From contig JAIOIE010000008.1 of NCBI GenBank assembly GCA_019912665.1, forward strand, positions 281,649 through 345,648: DNA of 64,000 nucleotides. Reading direction: 5' to 3'. Every line of letters begins with the position of its first letter. Position 1 is the stretch's first letter. The translations under genes were made by a program, and so were the position numbers. This DNA is from Deltaproteobacteria bacterium. GTDB taxonomy: Bacteria > Desulfobacterota > GWC2-55-46. The notes under the pieces are model-generated. The model did not search any database. It saw only the letters and a list, made by a program, of their open reading frames with translations, and was not told the DNA's origin. Positions 41,803 to 50,466 of this stretch are shown here, one piece after another.

Positions 41803-43698
41803 ATGAAAAAGTTCATGGCCTTTCTCGTCCTTGCGTTCCTGTTACCATCCGCCATTCCGTATGCCGAGACAGTCCAGGTGGAAAGCCTTGTGATTGAGCG
41901 CTACAGGAAAGCCCTGGAGTCTGACCCGGGGAACGCTGAAGTGCGCCTTCAGCTTTCGATAGCGTACCTCAAGGAGAAATTCTATGACAGGGCGCTCGAC
42001 CACCTTCTAGTGCTCCGGAAGAGCATGGCCGACGACCCGGACATAAACTATTACCTGGGTATCGCCCACGCCGGGAACGGCGAGCCCGACGAGGCCTTCG
42101 CGGCATACAGCGCGGTCGAGAGGCTCTCGCCCCAGCGGGCCGTACCGTTCTACGAGCTCGATAAGGTCTTCTACAACCTGGGGATATCGTACCAGAGAGA
42201 CGGGGTGCTGGAAGCGGCGCTCGCGGCCTACTCGAAATCCGTCCAGTTGAACGGCCGCACGGCCCTCCCGTACTGCAGGATGGGGGAGGTCTACTTCGAG
42301 CTCAAGGACTACGACCAGGCCCTTGAGAACCTGAGCGCCTGCGAACAGAAGTCCCCCGGCGAAAGCAGGGTCAGAAGACACATCGCGTCCGCCCGCCTTG
42401 CGCGGGGCTTAAGCCTCACCGGCGAAGGCAGGTACGAGGAGGCGCTCGTGGATTTCAGGAAGGCGTCCGAGCTAGACCCGGAGAACGAGAGCGCGGTCTA
42501 CTTCACGGGCTACGTCCATTTCAAGCTGCTGGATTTCAGGCAGGCTCAGGCCGTGCTCGAGAAGCTCGACAAGCCCGAGTCGCCGGAAATAATCGAAAAC
42601 CTCCCGGCTCTCCTCCAGAACATCGGGATCGAACTGCAGAAACGTGGCGACTGGGAAAAGGCCGAAAAGGCGCTCGGACAGGCGGTTACGCTCAGGAGAA
42701 AATCGCCCGACTTGCATTACCTGCTCGGCGTAAACCACGAGAACACTGGCGACTATGCCGGGGCCGCCTCCTACCTAAAGGAGGCGCTCGTGCTGGCCCC
42801 TGAGCACCAGAAGGCAAAGGTGGCCCTCGCGGTAGTGACCGAGAAGCTTATCGAGGGCCATATAAGGCGCGGCGACGAGGCGCTTGCGGCACGGGATTAC
42901 GAAAGAGCGCTCCATTCCTTTGACCTCGCCCTTCAGATGGATCCCGTAAACATGAGGGCGGCCAATGGAGCCAAGGAGGCGGAGTCCCACCTGAAGGCCA
43001 CCAAGCACGAGGTCCTCAAGAAACGGGCCGAGGAGGTGGCCTCGAAGCTCGGCACGGCCAATAAATACCTCAGGCAGGAGAAATACATAGAGGCCATAGC
43101 CGCATACCGCTACATACTCGCGTTCGACCCGGCTAACGAGGCCGCCGCGGAGGGGCTCGAGTCCGCGGACCGGCTCGCCAAGGAAAAGACGGAAAGGCAC
43201 AGGCTCGCCGGGGACCGGTACGCGAAGGAAGGGAACCTGCAAATGGCCCTTCTCGAATACCGGAAGGCGTTCGGCTACGACCCGGGGAACCCGGCCGTGC
43301 AGGCCGGGATAAAGGCCGCCGAGGAAGAGCTGCGGGCCCGCGTAAAGGCGCTGATGGACAAGGGGGTCCAGTACGAGAGCAGAAATAACCACGCCGAGGC
43401 CGTAAGGGCGTACAATGAGGCCCTGAAGCTCATGCCCGAAAGCAGCGAGGCACTCGAGGCCAGGACCAGGGCCGCCGCCTCGGTCAGAAAGGTCGAGGCC
43501 GCAAAGGCGCCGAAGCCCGCCAAGGCCGACTTCGAAAAGCTCTATTTCGAAGGCATCGAGCTCTATACCGAAGGCAAGTACGTGGAGGCCATAAAGAGAT
43601 GGGAGCGCGTCATAGAGCACGATCCCGGCCACGAAAGGGCCCGCCAGAACATAGATAGGGCCAAGAAGAAACTCGAGGGGGTCATGAATGTCAAATAG
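41803..43698 (+). CDS. Exported TPR-repeat protein
   Basis: A 631-residue protein with a signal peptide (MKKFMAFLVLAFLLPSAIPYA). Most of the rest is tetratricopeptide repeats, e.g. RYRKALESDPGNAEVRLQLSIAYL (~residues 28-51), and later units with DPGNPAVQ and the final IKRWERVIEHDPGHERARQNIDRA. There are about 13-15 units. It is probably a periplasmic scaffold for protein contacts. ATG 41803 is favoured over the in-frame TTG at 41797. The gene overlaps the cyclase start by 11 bp, so the two proteins are made together. Confidence 0.88.
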   Translation: MKKFMAFLVLAFLLPSAIPYAETVQVESLVIERYRKALESDPGNAEVRLQLSIAYLKEKFYDRALDHLLVLRKSMADDPDINYYLGIAHAGNGEPDEAFAAYSAVERLSPQRAVPFYELDKVFYNLGISYQRDGVLEAALAAYSKSVQLNGRTALPYCRMGEVYFELKDYDQALENLSACEQKSPGESRVRRHIASARLARGLSLTGEGRYEEALVDFRKASELDPENESAVYFTGYVHFKLLDFRQAQAVLEKLDKPESPEIIENLPALLQNIGIELQKRGDWEKAEKALGQAVTLRRKSPDLHYLLGVNHENTGDYAGAASYLKEALVLAPEHQKAKVALAVVTEKLIEGHIRRGDEALAARDYERALHSFDLALQMDPVNMRAANGAKEAESHLKATKHEVLKKRAEEVASKLGTANKYLRQEKYIEAIAAYRYILAFDPANEAAAEGLESADRLAKEKTERHRLAGDRYAKEGNLQMALLEYRKAFGYDPGNPAVQAGIKAAEEELRARVKALMDKGVQYESRNNHAEAVRAYNEALKLMPESSEALEARTRAAASVRKVEAAKAPKPAKADFEKLYFEGIELYTEGKYVEAIKRWERVIEHDPGHERARQNIDRAKKKLEGVMNVK

Positions 43699-45151
43699 GC
43701 TCGCGCCGTTCATATTCAGCATAAGGACCAAGTTCCTCCTCATGGTCCTCTGCTTCACCGCCGCGCTCATGCTTACGGTCCTTAACCTGATAAACTACAG
43801 CGTGGGAGACATAGTGCTCGAGGAGAGCCTTGAGAAGGGGCTCGCGGTGGCGGCGGGCGTCGCGGCCACGAGCGCGGACCCGCTACTTACCCAGGACGAC
43901 CTCACTCTCTTTACGAACGTCAAGGACGTCACCAGGAACAAGGGCATCCTGTACGGGATGATAATAGACGGCGGGGGGCGCGTTATGGCGCACAGCGACA
44001 TCGCCCTCCGAGGGAAGGAACACCTCGATCCGCCCGGCGCGACAGTATTCAGGGAGGGGCAGGGGTACTCCGTCAGGACCTATGATGGGGAGGACGGGCT
44101 GGTCTACGACATATCCGTCCCGATAAAGAGCCTGCGCCTGGCGGACAGCATCGGATACGTCCGCATCGGCATGTCGAGGGGGTTCATCGACAGCGCACTT
44201 GAGCGCGTAAAGAAGCACGTAAAATACCTCACCTACCTGGGGCTCTTCTTCGGAGGGGTCGGGGCGGTGCTCCTTACGACCGTGGTCGTGAGGCCCGTAA
44301 AGGACCTCGTAAAGAGCGCGAAAGCCATCGGCTCCGGCGACCTCGACTACAGGATAGAGGTGAAGCGCAGGGACGAGGTCGGGGTCCTCATGAACGCCTT
44401 CAACGAAATGGCCGGCGAGCTCAAGCAGAAGCAGTTCATAAAGGAGTCATTCGGACGCTATGTGGCCCCCGAGGTCCTCGACATGATACTCTCCAACAGG
44501 GAGACGTGGTTCAAGGGCAGGAAGACCGAGGTTACCGTGCTCTTCGCGGACATAAGGGGCTTCACCTCCTTTTCCGAAAAGACCGACCCCGAAACGCTCA
44601 TAAACATACTGAACGACTACTTCACCCTTATGACCGGGGTAATACACAGGAACAGGGGCTATGTAGACAAGTTTATCGGGGACGCCATAATGGTCGTCTT
44701 CGGCTCGCCCGTACATTACGATGGTCATGCCTTCCAGGCGGCACGCTGCGCCTGCGAGATGCAGGAAAAGCTCAAGGGATTCAACCGCGAACGGCTCCAG
44801 GGAAACCATATCGAGATAGGCATCGGGATAAACAGCGGAGAGGTGGTGGCCGGGAACCTGGGCTCCATCCAGAAGATGGAGTACGCCGTAATCGGCGACA
44901 ACGTCAACATATCCTCGCGGCTCTGCAGCGCGGCGAAGAGGGGCGAGATAATCATATCGAAGAGCACCTACGAAAACATAAAGGCGAACGAGTTCAAATA
45001 CTTGCGGCTTGACCCCATATCGGTAAAGGGCAAGTCCGAGCCGCTGGAGATCTTCAGCCTCATCCCCAGGAGGAGCCCGGACAGGCCCGTGGAAGGTGGC
45101 CCGTCCATGCGGAGGCAGTACTCAAGCCCCGAATCAGCAGCAAAGGTCTAG
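43688..45151 (+). CDS. Membrane class III adenylate/guanylate cyclase
   Basis: A 487-residue protein. It has a first membrane helix at ~12-34, a periplasmic sensor region (~35-180, with DPLLTQDDLTLFTNVKDVTRNKG), a second helix, a HAMP domain with VRPVKDLVKSAKAIGSGDLDYRIEV, and a cyclase domain (~275-450). The cyclase metal sites are VLFADIRGFTSFSEK (first Asp) and KFIGDAIMVVFG (second Asp); INSGEVVAGNLGS and VIGDNVNISSRL are also standard. It makes cAMP (or cGMP) in response to an external signal. GAGGGGG precedes ATG 43688. The TPR protein encoded just upstream may act on its sensor region. Confidence 0.92.
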   Translation: MSNRLAPFIFSIRTKFLLMVLCFTAALMLTVLNLINYSVGDIVLEESLEKGLAVAAGVAATSADPLLTQDDLTLFTNVKDVTRNKGILYGMIIDGGGRVMAHSDIALRGKEHLDPPGATVFREGQGYSVRTYDGEDGLVYDISVPIKSLRLADSIGYVRIGMSRGFIDSALERVKKHVKYLTYLGLFFGGVGAVLLTTVVVRPVKDLVKSAKAIGSGDLDYRIEVKRRDEVGVLMNAFNEMAGELKQKQFIKESFGRYVAPEVLDMILSNRETWFKGRKTEVTVLFADIRGFTSFSEKTDPETLINILNDYFTLMTGVIHRNRGYVDKFIGDAIMVVFGSPVHYDGHAFQAARCACEMQEKLKGFNRERLQGNHIEIGIGINSGEVVAGNLGSIQKMEYAVIGDNVNISSRLCSAAKRGEIIISKSTYENIKANEFKYLRLDPISVKGKSEPLEIFSLIPRRSPDRPVEGGPSMRRQYSSPESAAKV

Positions 45152-45156
45152 GCTGC

Positions 45157-46377
45157 TTAAGGCGCGCAGAGTGCCTTAAGCCAGTTGTCGGCCGACTTTA
45201 CCGTCCTCGTCATGTCGCCTCTCGCCTCGCCAACGGCCAGCGCCATGTCTTCCTGGTTTATGCCCCTCTTAACGAAGATCTTCGATTCCGGGACTATGAC
45301 GTCAGGGCTCTTGATGCGGGAGGCGTTATACCTGTAGAGTATGGGCCAAAGATAGGGGTTCCCATATACGTTTTCCCTTGAGGCTATGCCCCAGAGCGTA
45401 TCTCCTCTCCTTACGACGTATTCCTCGAACGAGCCGTCCGCAGGCCCGGGAGGCATCCAGCCCCTGCCGCGGTCAGGAACGGCCGTTCCGTAGATGTCCG
45501 CCAGGGTCTTCATGTACTCTATCTTGCTCCCGAGCGAGCCGAGGTCAGCCCCTTTTATGGATGCAACCTTCACAAAGGGGTCCTCTTCCTTAATGCGCGC
45601 GTCTCCGGGCTCCCTCTCAAGCGCCCGGAGGCGCGCCTCTGAATACATTTTGTCGAGCTTCTGGGAGATGCTGGAAGTCTCGACCTCTATCATCTCGGTC
45701 TCGGCGGCCATGGTGTCCTTCATGCTCCGCCTCAGGGCCTCTATGTCGGAACGGAGCCTTGAAATGCTTGCGGTGCCGGCTTCTTCCAGCCCGTCAGGCC
45801 GCCCCCCGGCTGTAAGAGAGGCCTCCATGCTCCTGGCTGCGTCCTCCATGTTCACAAGGGCCTGCATGGCCTCGGACCATTTATTGTCGACCATACTCTT
45901 TTTCCTCGAAAGCGAGGAAAGCCGGACCTCCAGCTCCGTGAGCTCGTCGCGGAAGCCGCGCGCGCTCGCATCCCTCATGCTTTCCTGCATCTTCTCGAAA
46001 GAGAGCATGAACTCCTCGTTCTCGCTCTCCGTTTTGCGCTCTTTCCGGACCAGCTCCTCGTTAAGCTCGCCGAGTTTAGTCTCGGCGGTCCGGAGCCTGC
46101 TCTCAAGGGCGTCCCTCTCGGATGCGAGTACGGTCCTTTCGCTCTCTTTATCCTTCAGGGCCTGCTCGATTTCCTTGATGGCGCTTGCGAGCCGCTTTTT
46201 TTCAGCCTCGTAGCTGAGGTTCAGCTCCTCTATCCTGAGGTCCCTTGCCTCGATCTCTTCCATGAGCTTCACCGACTCGGCGTTGCTCCTTGAAAGCGCC
46301 TTCTCGACCGTGCCTTTTTGCGTGTCACTGATGAACCAGGTGACCGCCAGTATGAGCGATAAAGCAACTATAGCCAT
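45157..46377 (-). CDS. Coiled-coil protein with C-terminal LysM domain
   Basis: A 406-residue protein with an N-terminal membrane anchor (MAIVALSLILAVTWFIS). A long charged coiled coil runs from ~20 to ~260 (heptads of Leu, Glu and Lys). A LysM domain lies at ~325-380 (VRRGDTLWGIASRENVYGNPYLWPILYRYN). LysM binds peptidoglycan, so the protein could bridge membrane and wall. It is convergent with the cyclase gene, only 5 bp between the two stops. Confidence 0.85.
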   Translation of the reverse strand: MAIVALSLILAVTWFISDTQKGTVEKALSRSNAESVKLMEEIEARDLRIEELNLSYEAEKKRLASAIKEIEQALKDKESERTVLASERDALESRLRTAETKLGELNEELVRKERKTESENEEFMLSFEKMQESMRDASARGFRDELTELEVRLSSLSRKKSMVDNKWSEAMQALVNMEDAARSMEASLTAGGRPDGLEEAGTASISRLRSDIEALRRSMKDTMAAETEMIEVETSSISQKLDKMYSEARLRALEREPGDARIKEEDPFVKVASIKGADLGSLGSKIEYMKTLADIYGTAVPDRGRGWMPPGPADGSFEEYVVRRGDTLWGIASRENVYGNPYLWPILYRYNASRIKSPDVIVPESKIFVKRGINQEDMALAVGEARGDMTRTVKSADNWLKALCAP

Positions 46378-46776
46378 TTATCCGTCCGGAATTTAATAAA
46401 TTCGTACACTGTCCGGCGCCATATTGAAATACGCCGGCCCCTCGCGCGCGAACCGCGCAAAGAAAATCAACGCAAGCGCCCCGAGATACCCGCACGGATA
46501 ATCTCGCATGGAGGGCTTTTCAGCATTAAAAAAATTGGATTGGAAAGCGCAGGTGTTTAAAATTCTACATACAAAGGAGCCGCCGTGTCAAGTAATAGTT
46601 GCATCTCGTTTAAGATGACGGATTAAGGTCAATTTTTGATGTAACATGTTCCGGCGTCAGGAATTCCGCACAGAAACGAGCCGAAGGCCGCAACAACCCC
46701 ACGCAAGCCGGTTACAGTTGCCATCCCGCTCCATTTTGTGATAAAAAAAAAGAATTGAATCCTGAAGGAGTCTTTG
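46378..46776. other. Intergenic region without a recognised gene
   Basis: About 400 bp between the LysM gene and the zinc-ribbon gene. A tiny ORF (GTG 46585 to stop 46626, 13 codons, with AAAGGAG upstream) exists but is too short to support. It probably holds promoters for both neighbours, and a poly-A stretch before the zinc-ribbon gene. No repeat of family A or B is seen. Confidence 0.4.
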
Positions 46777-46956
46777 ATGGCCGACGTCATAATAGACATA
46801 ACCTGCCCGGTCTGCGAGAACGTCTTCAAGAAAAAGGCGCGCGAGCTGAAGGACGGCGCAGTCATAAAATGCCCGAAGTGCGGAGAGCAGACCACGATAA
46901 GAGGGAACATGTTCACGGACATGGTAAAGAACCTCGAAAAAGGCGGGAACGCCTGA
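46777..46956 (+). CDS. Small CxxC zinc-ribbon protein
   Basis: A 59-residue protein with two knuckles, CPVC (~residues 10-13) and CPKC (~31-34), spaced 17 residues apart, the pattern of a rubredoxin-like/MJ0042-type zinc ribbon. GGAG precedes ATG 46777 by ~9 bases. Its role is not known; it may bind DNA, RNA or a protein partner. Confidence 0.75.
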   Translation: MADVIIDITCPVCENVFKKKARELKDGAVIKCPKCGEQTTIRGNMFTDMVKNLEKGGNA

Positions 46957-47275
46957 GCTTTCCTTCCCGGGTACTGCCTTAACCTCGAGCGCGCGGCGAG
47001 CCTTCAGAGGCCCGGCCCCGCCATCCTTTCGCATTTCAGAGCGCCTTCCCGGCTTCTTGACAAACACCGTTCTTGCCATAGAATCCAATAAGGGTAACCG
47101 AGCCGGGTCTTGACCGGCAGCCAGCCCAGGAGCACTGCGTCCCGGTCCAGCGCCATACGGGACGCAATCCTTAACCCCCCACAGAGAAGAAGATGACCGG
47201 CCCTGCCTGGTCCCGAAAGGCGAAAGGGGCCCATGGAAAAAACGGGCCCGGTGCCTGGAAAAAGAGGAGGCCGGG
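46957..47275. other. Intergenic region upstream of the inositol-phosphate synthase
   Basis: About 320 bp rich in G and C with several short inverted repeats (e.g. GGGCCC...GGGCCC around 47227-47250). I found no gene. It ends in a leader-peptide ORF at 47276, so it is likely to hold the promoter and 5' leader of the ino1-like operon. Confidence 0.4.
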
Positions 47276-47344
47276 ATGGTACGATTTCTTATGCTGGCCG
47301 TCATCGCTGGTCCTGTCCTGAAGGCGCGCCCTGTCAATGGGTAA
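47276..47344 (+). CDS. Candidate 22-residue leader peptide overlapping ino1-like start
   Basis: ATG 47276 has GAGGAGG (47264-47270) five bases upstream, an excellent ribosome site. The frame encodes a 22-residue, hydrophobic-basic peptide (MVRFLMLAVIAGPVLKARPV, then Asn-Gly) and stops at TAA 47342-47344, overlapping the synthase start (ATG 47337) by eight bases. The synthase itself has no good ribosome site, so it may depend on translation of this ORF. Alternatively the ORF is only a ribosome landing site. Confidence 0.55.
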   Translation: MVRFLMLAVIAGPVLKARPVNG

Positions 47345-48545
47345 GACAGGGGTGTTCTTCATAGGCGTCTCTGGCTATATAGCGACGGCCGTCATCGCCG
47401 GTGCCCTGGCCCTTAAAAAGGGACTTTCCGACAGGACCGGCATGGTGACGGAGCTTCCGCACTTCGGCGGGCTCGCGCTCGCAGAGCCCGAGGAGATGGC
47501 CTTTGGCGGATGGGACATAAGGACCGGCTCTCCTCTCGAGAGCGCCATCTCCCTTTTCAAGTCAGCCGGACTCCCCTCCGAGCTACTCTCCGCCATCGAA
47601 GGCGGGCTCATCGAGGTCTCGCCTAACATCTGCCACGGCATAACCACGAACTGCGGGAAGACGATAGAGCTCCTTTCGGCCGATGCCGCAACAGAGCGGG
47701 CCATGACCCTCGAAGCGCAGGCACGTAAGCTCAGGAAGGACATAGCCGGGTTCAGGGAAAAGAACTCGCTCGACTGCGTGGTCGTCGTGAACCTCGCCTC
47801 GACCGAGCCGCCCCTCGAGGCGAAGCCCTCGCACCAGACGCCGGACGGTTTCGAGGAATGCATCGAGGAGGACCGTTCGGACGAGGTCCGCGCTTCCGCC
47901 ATCTACGCCTATGCGTCCATTCTCGAGGGCTGCCCGTACATAAACTTCACTCCCTCGAACGCCCTCCTGCCGGCGCTCGTAGAGCTTGCCGGGAAAAAAG
48001 GCGTGCCGGTCATGGGGAACGACGGAAAGACCGGGGAGACTCTCGTCAAGTCCGCACTCGCGCCTATGTTCCTGTACAGGAACCTCGTAGTCCTGAGCTG
48101 GGAGGGGGTGAACCTCCTGGGAAACATGGACGGAAGGGTCCTGAGCGACCCGGAGAACAGGGAATCGAAAATAATCAGCAAGGACGGGATACTCCACAAG
48201 GTCCTGGGCTATACCCCCCACTCAAGGGTCCGCATCGATTTCGTCCCCTCGCTCGACGACATGAAGACCGCGTGGAATTTCATCCACTTCAGGGGCTTCC
48301 TGGGCTCCCGCATGACCATGCAGTTCATCTGGCAGGGATACGATTCACTGCTCGCGGCCCCCCTAATACTCGATCTCGTAAGGCTTTCGGAGCTTGCGAA
48401 GCGCAGGGGCGAGGGCGGCCCCATGACCCACCTCGCCTCTTTTTTCAAGGCGCCGGTCGGCGTGGACGAGCACCGTTACTACAAGCAGGCCGAGATGCTA
48501 TTCAGGTACGCGGAAAAAGCAAAAGAGAGCGGGGTGCATACATGA
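47337..48545 (+). CDS. Inositol-3-phosphate synthase (short bacterial/archaeal type)
   Basis: A 402-residue NAD-dependent enzyme of the Ino1 family. It begins with a Rossmann strand (VFFIGVSGYIATAVIAGALAL), and has INFTPSNALLPAL, GNDGKTGETLVKSALAP and SWEGVNLLGNMDG, the conserved catalytic region. It converts glucose-6-phosphate to myo-inositol-3-phosphate. Eukaryotic forms are ~530 residues; this length fits the prokaryotic form. It overlaps the isomerase gene by 4 bp. Inositol may be used for a phosphoinositol lipid, for an osmolyte such as di-inositol phosphate, or for a secondary metabolite. Confidence 0.9.
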   Translation: MGKTGVFFIGVSGYIATAVIAGALALKKGLSDRTGMVTELPHFGGLALAEPEEMAFGGWDIRTGSPLESAISLFKSAGLPSELLSAIEGGLIEVSPNICHGITTNCGKTIELLSADAATERAMTLEAQARKLRKDIAGFREKNSLDCVVVVNLASTEPPLEAKPSHQTPDGFEECIEEDRSDEVRASAIYAYASILEGCPYINFTPSNALLPALVELAGKKGVPVMGNDGKTGETLVKSALAPMFLYRNLVVLSWEGVNLLGNMDGRVLSDPENRESKIISKDGILHKVLGYTPHSRVRIDFVPSLDDMKTAWNFIHFRGFLGSRMTMQFIWQGYDSLLAAPLILDLVRLSELAKRRGEGGPMTHLASFFKAPVGVDEHRYYKQAEMLFRYAEKAKESGVHT

Positions 48546-49411
48546 GGTTCTCATTCAGCACTAACGCGTTCACGGATTACTCCGTATTCGAGGCCGTGGA
48601 AAAGATAGCCGCGGCAGGGTACGAGGGGGTCGAGATCCTCGCCGACATCCCCCATCTCTACGTGCACACCCTGAAGGAGCCGGAGCTTAAGAGGCTCAAG
48701 GCGGTCCTCGCCCGGACCGGCATCCAGGTCTCGAATATAAACGCGAATACCGTCCGGGGATACTACGAATCCGGGGCCAACGAGCCGCTCTTCGAGCCGT
48801 GCCTCGCGGACCCCGACCCCGGCGTAAGGGCATGGCGTGTGGACTATACCAGGAAGTGCATAGACCTCGCGAAGGCGCTGGGCTCCTCAAATGTAAGCGT
48901 GACCTCCGGGCCGATACAGCCCGAGACGACTCCGGAGGAGGGTATCGAGTTCCTGAAGGGCTCGCTTAAGAGCATCATGCGGTACGCCGAGGAGAAGAGG
49001 GTGTTCATAGGCCTTGAGTACGAGCCGGGTCTCCTCATAGAGTCCGGCTCCGAGCTATCGTGCCTCATAAGCGAGATAGGCTCGCGCTTCCTGGGCGCCA
49101 ACCTGGACCTGGGGCACAGCCACGCGCTCGGAGAGGAGCCGGAGTCAACAATAAACCTCCTTGACGGCAGGATATTCCACGTCCATCTCGAGGACCTGAA
49201 GGGCAGAAAGCGCCTGCATCTCATGCCTGATACGGCTGAAATAGACCTCAAGGGACTTCTTTCGCTATTCGAAAGGCGCTCTTACCGCGGCTTCATAACC
49301 GTTGACCTCTACGACCCCAGGAGGCCCGAGGAGGCCGCGAGGAGGACAATAGAGTTCCTGCGTGCCTTGAAGCTCTGTAACGGCAGCATGCTTAAAAAGA
49401 CGTCGCATTGA
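48542..49411 (+). CDS. Sugar-phosphate isomerase/epimerase-like TIM-barrel protein
   Basis: A 289-residue protein of the AP-endonuclease-2/xylose-isomerase-like TIM-barrel group. It has RFSFSTNAFTDYSVFEAVEKIAAAGYEGVEILAD at the N-terminus, the metal-ligand Glu in FIGLEYEPG (~residue 160), DLGHSHALGE, HVHLEDLKGRKRLHL and GFITVDLYD. The start ATG 48542 overlaps the Ino1-like stop (ATGA), so it is translationally coupled. Related proteins are IolE/IolI (inositol pathway) and EboE. Its product with inositol phosphate is not known. Confidence 0.85.
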   Translation: MRFSFSTNAFTDYSVFEAVEKIAAAGYEGVEILADIPHLYVHTLKEPELKRLKAVLARTGIQVSNINANTVRGYYESGANEPLFEPCLADPDPGVRAWRVDYTRKCIDLAKALGSSNVSVTSGPIQPETTPEEGIEFLKGSLKSIMRYAEEKRVFIGLEYEPGLLIESGSELSCLISEIGSRFLGANLDLGHSHALGEEPESTINLLDGRIFHVHLEDLKGRKRLHLMPDTAEIDLKGLLSLFERRSYRGFITVDLYDPRRPEEAARRTIEFLRALKLCNGSMLKKTSH

Positions 49412-49433
49412 GAAGCAGGCGCGCGCTATTTAG

Positions 49434-49576
49434 AGCAACATCTGAAAATTTGAGAGTTTTTCCCTTTTCCCCGGAAAGCCGGGAATAAAAAGCGGAGCAT
49501 ATATCTTATATGTGAGCATTTTTATTCACGCCATGACGCCGAGTCCGTGGAAAAGATCAATTTTCAGAAGTTGCCT
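49434..49576 (+). repeat. Dispersed 143-bp palindromic repeat, copy A5
   Basis: The ends are GAGCAACATCTGAAAAT and ATTTTCAGAAGTTGCCT; the core has GGAATAAAAAGCGGAGCATAT and ATATGTGAGCATTTTTATTC. The right end codes the last residues and stop of the convergent DUF72 gene (GGC AAC TTC TGA). It sits between two convergent genes. Confidence 0.9.
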
Positions 49577-50307
49577 TTAAGGCCCAACATCCCCTTGAGC
49601 CTCAATGCATCCGCTGCCGCGTACCCGGCCTCGTCGTTATCGAAGTAGCAGTACACGGCCTTGACCTTGCCCTTCCATTTCCTTATGAACCCGGCCCAAT
49701 CCAGGAGCGTTTCATCCGAATACCGCCCCCTGTATTTGCCTGCCGGGCCGTGGAGGCGCATGTAGATGAAATCCGCGGTGACCTCCCTGGGCGAGAGGAG
49801 GAAGTCGAAATCGAAGATGCAAAAGGCGCAGTTATGCTCCTTCAAGAGCCTGTAGACCTCGGGATTGAACCAGCTCGGGTCCCTGCATTCGAATGCGAAC
49901 CTGAAATCCCGCGGAAGGGCTTCGAGGAAGATCGCGAGCCTTTCGGTATTAAGGTTCCACCTGGGAGGCAGCTGAAACAGGATGGGCCCGAGCTTTTCTT
50001 CGAGCACCACGGCGCGGTCCATGAAGTTCCTGACCGGCTCTATCGGGTCCTTGAGCCTTTTCACATGGGTTATGAAGCGGCTCGCCTTGAGGGCGAAAAT
50101 GAACTTTTCGGGGCTTTTTTCCTTCCAGTGGGCGAAGGTGGTCTTCTCGGGGAGCCTGTAAAAGGAGTTATTTACCTCGACGGTATCAAATCGGGTGGAG
50201 TAGAATTCAAAGAGCTTCGATTTTGAGATATCCTCCGGATAGAACGGCCCGATCCAGTGGCCGTACTGCCATCCGGAAGTCGCTATATAGACGCCTTTCT
50301 CTTCCAT
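49564..50307 (-). CDS. DUF72 (YecE-like) family protein
   Basis: A 247-residue TIM-barrel protein of the DUF72 family. It begins YIATSGWQYGHWIGPFYPE and has EVNNSFYRLPEKTTFAHWKEKSPEKF, FQLPPRWNLN, FECRDPSWF, YMRLHGP and YCYFDNDEAGYAAADAL, all conserved in the family. The function is unknown; it is widespread in bacteria and archaea and structurally resembles AP endonucleases. The last residues (KGNF) and the stop come from repeat A5. Confidence 0.92.
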   Translation of the reverse strand: MEEKGVYIATSGWQYGHWIGPFYPEDISKSKLFEFYSTRFDTVEVNNSFYRLPEKTTFAHWKEKSPEKFIFALKASRFITHVKRLKDPIEPVRNFMDRAVVLEEKLGPILFQLPPRWNLNTERLAIFLEALPRDFRFAFECRDPSWFNPEVYRLLKEHNCAFCIFDFDFLLSPREVTADFIYMRLHGPAGKYRGRYSDETLLDWAGFIRKWKGKVKAVYCYFDNDEAGYAAADALRLKGMLGLKGNF

Positions 50308-50376
50308 GCAGGCCTCCTGTCCCTGCGGCCCGTACGAAACGCGACCGGAACCGGCTTGGGCTTTTTCGGCAGCCTG

Positions 50377-50428
50377 AAAAAAAACGGCGGATGTTCCGGG
50401 GGTCTCCCCCCTTCCGATCCGCCGTTTT
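50377..50428 (-). terminator. Strong terminator after the lipoprotein gene
   Basis: AAAACGGCGGAT (50381-50392) pairs with ATCCGCCGTTTT (50417-50428), with GGGGG/CCCCC pairing inside. On the minus strand a run of eight Ts follows. It ends the lipoprotein transcript and separates it from DUF72. Confidence 0.85.
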
Positions 50429-50466
50429 CGGTAGAGACCAGGGCGGCTTGAGGCCGCCGGTCGGGT

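Noticed and set aside
42775..43770. A 331-codon minus-strand frame antisense to the TPR gene
   Set aside because: Shadow of a high-GC gene; no start signal and no domain, while the TPR and cyclase frames are clear.
46585..46626. A 13-codon ORF with AAAGGAG upstream
   Set aside because: Too short, not coupled to a gene, no recognisable feature.
47858..48541. Upstream extension of the TIM-barrel gene inside the inositol-phosphate synthase
   Set aside because: The extension is an out-of-frame reading of the synthase; the ATG at 48542 begins the conserved domain.
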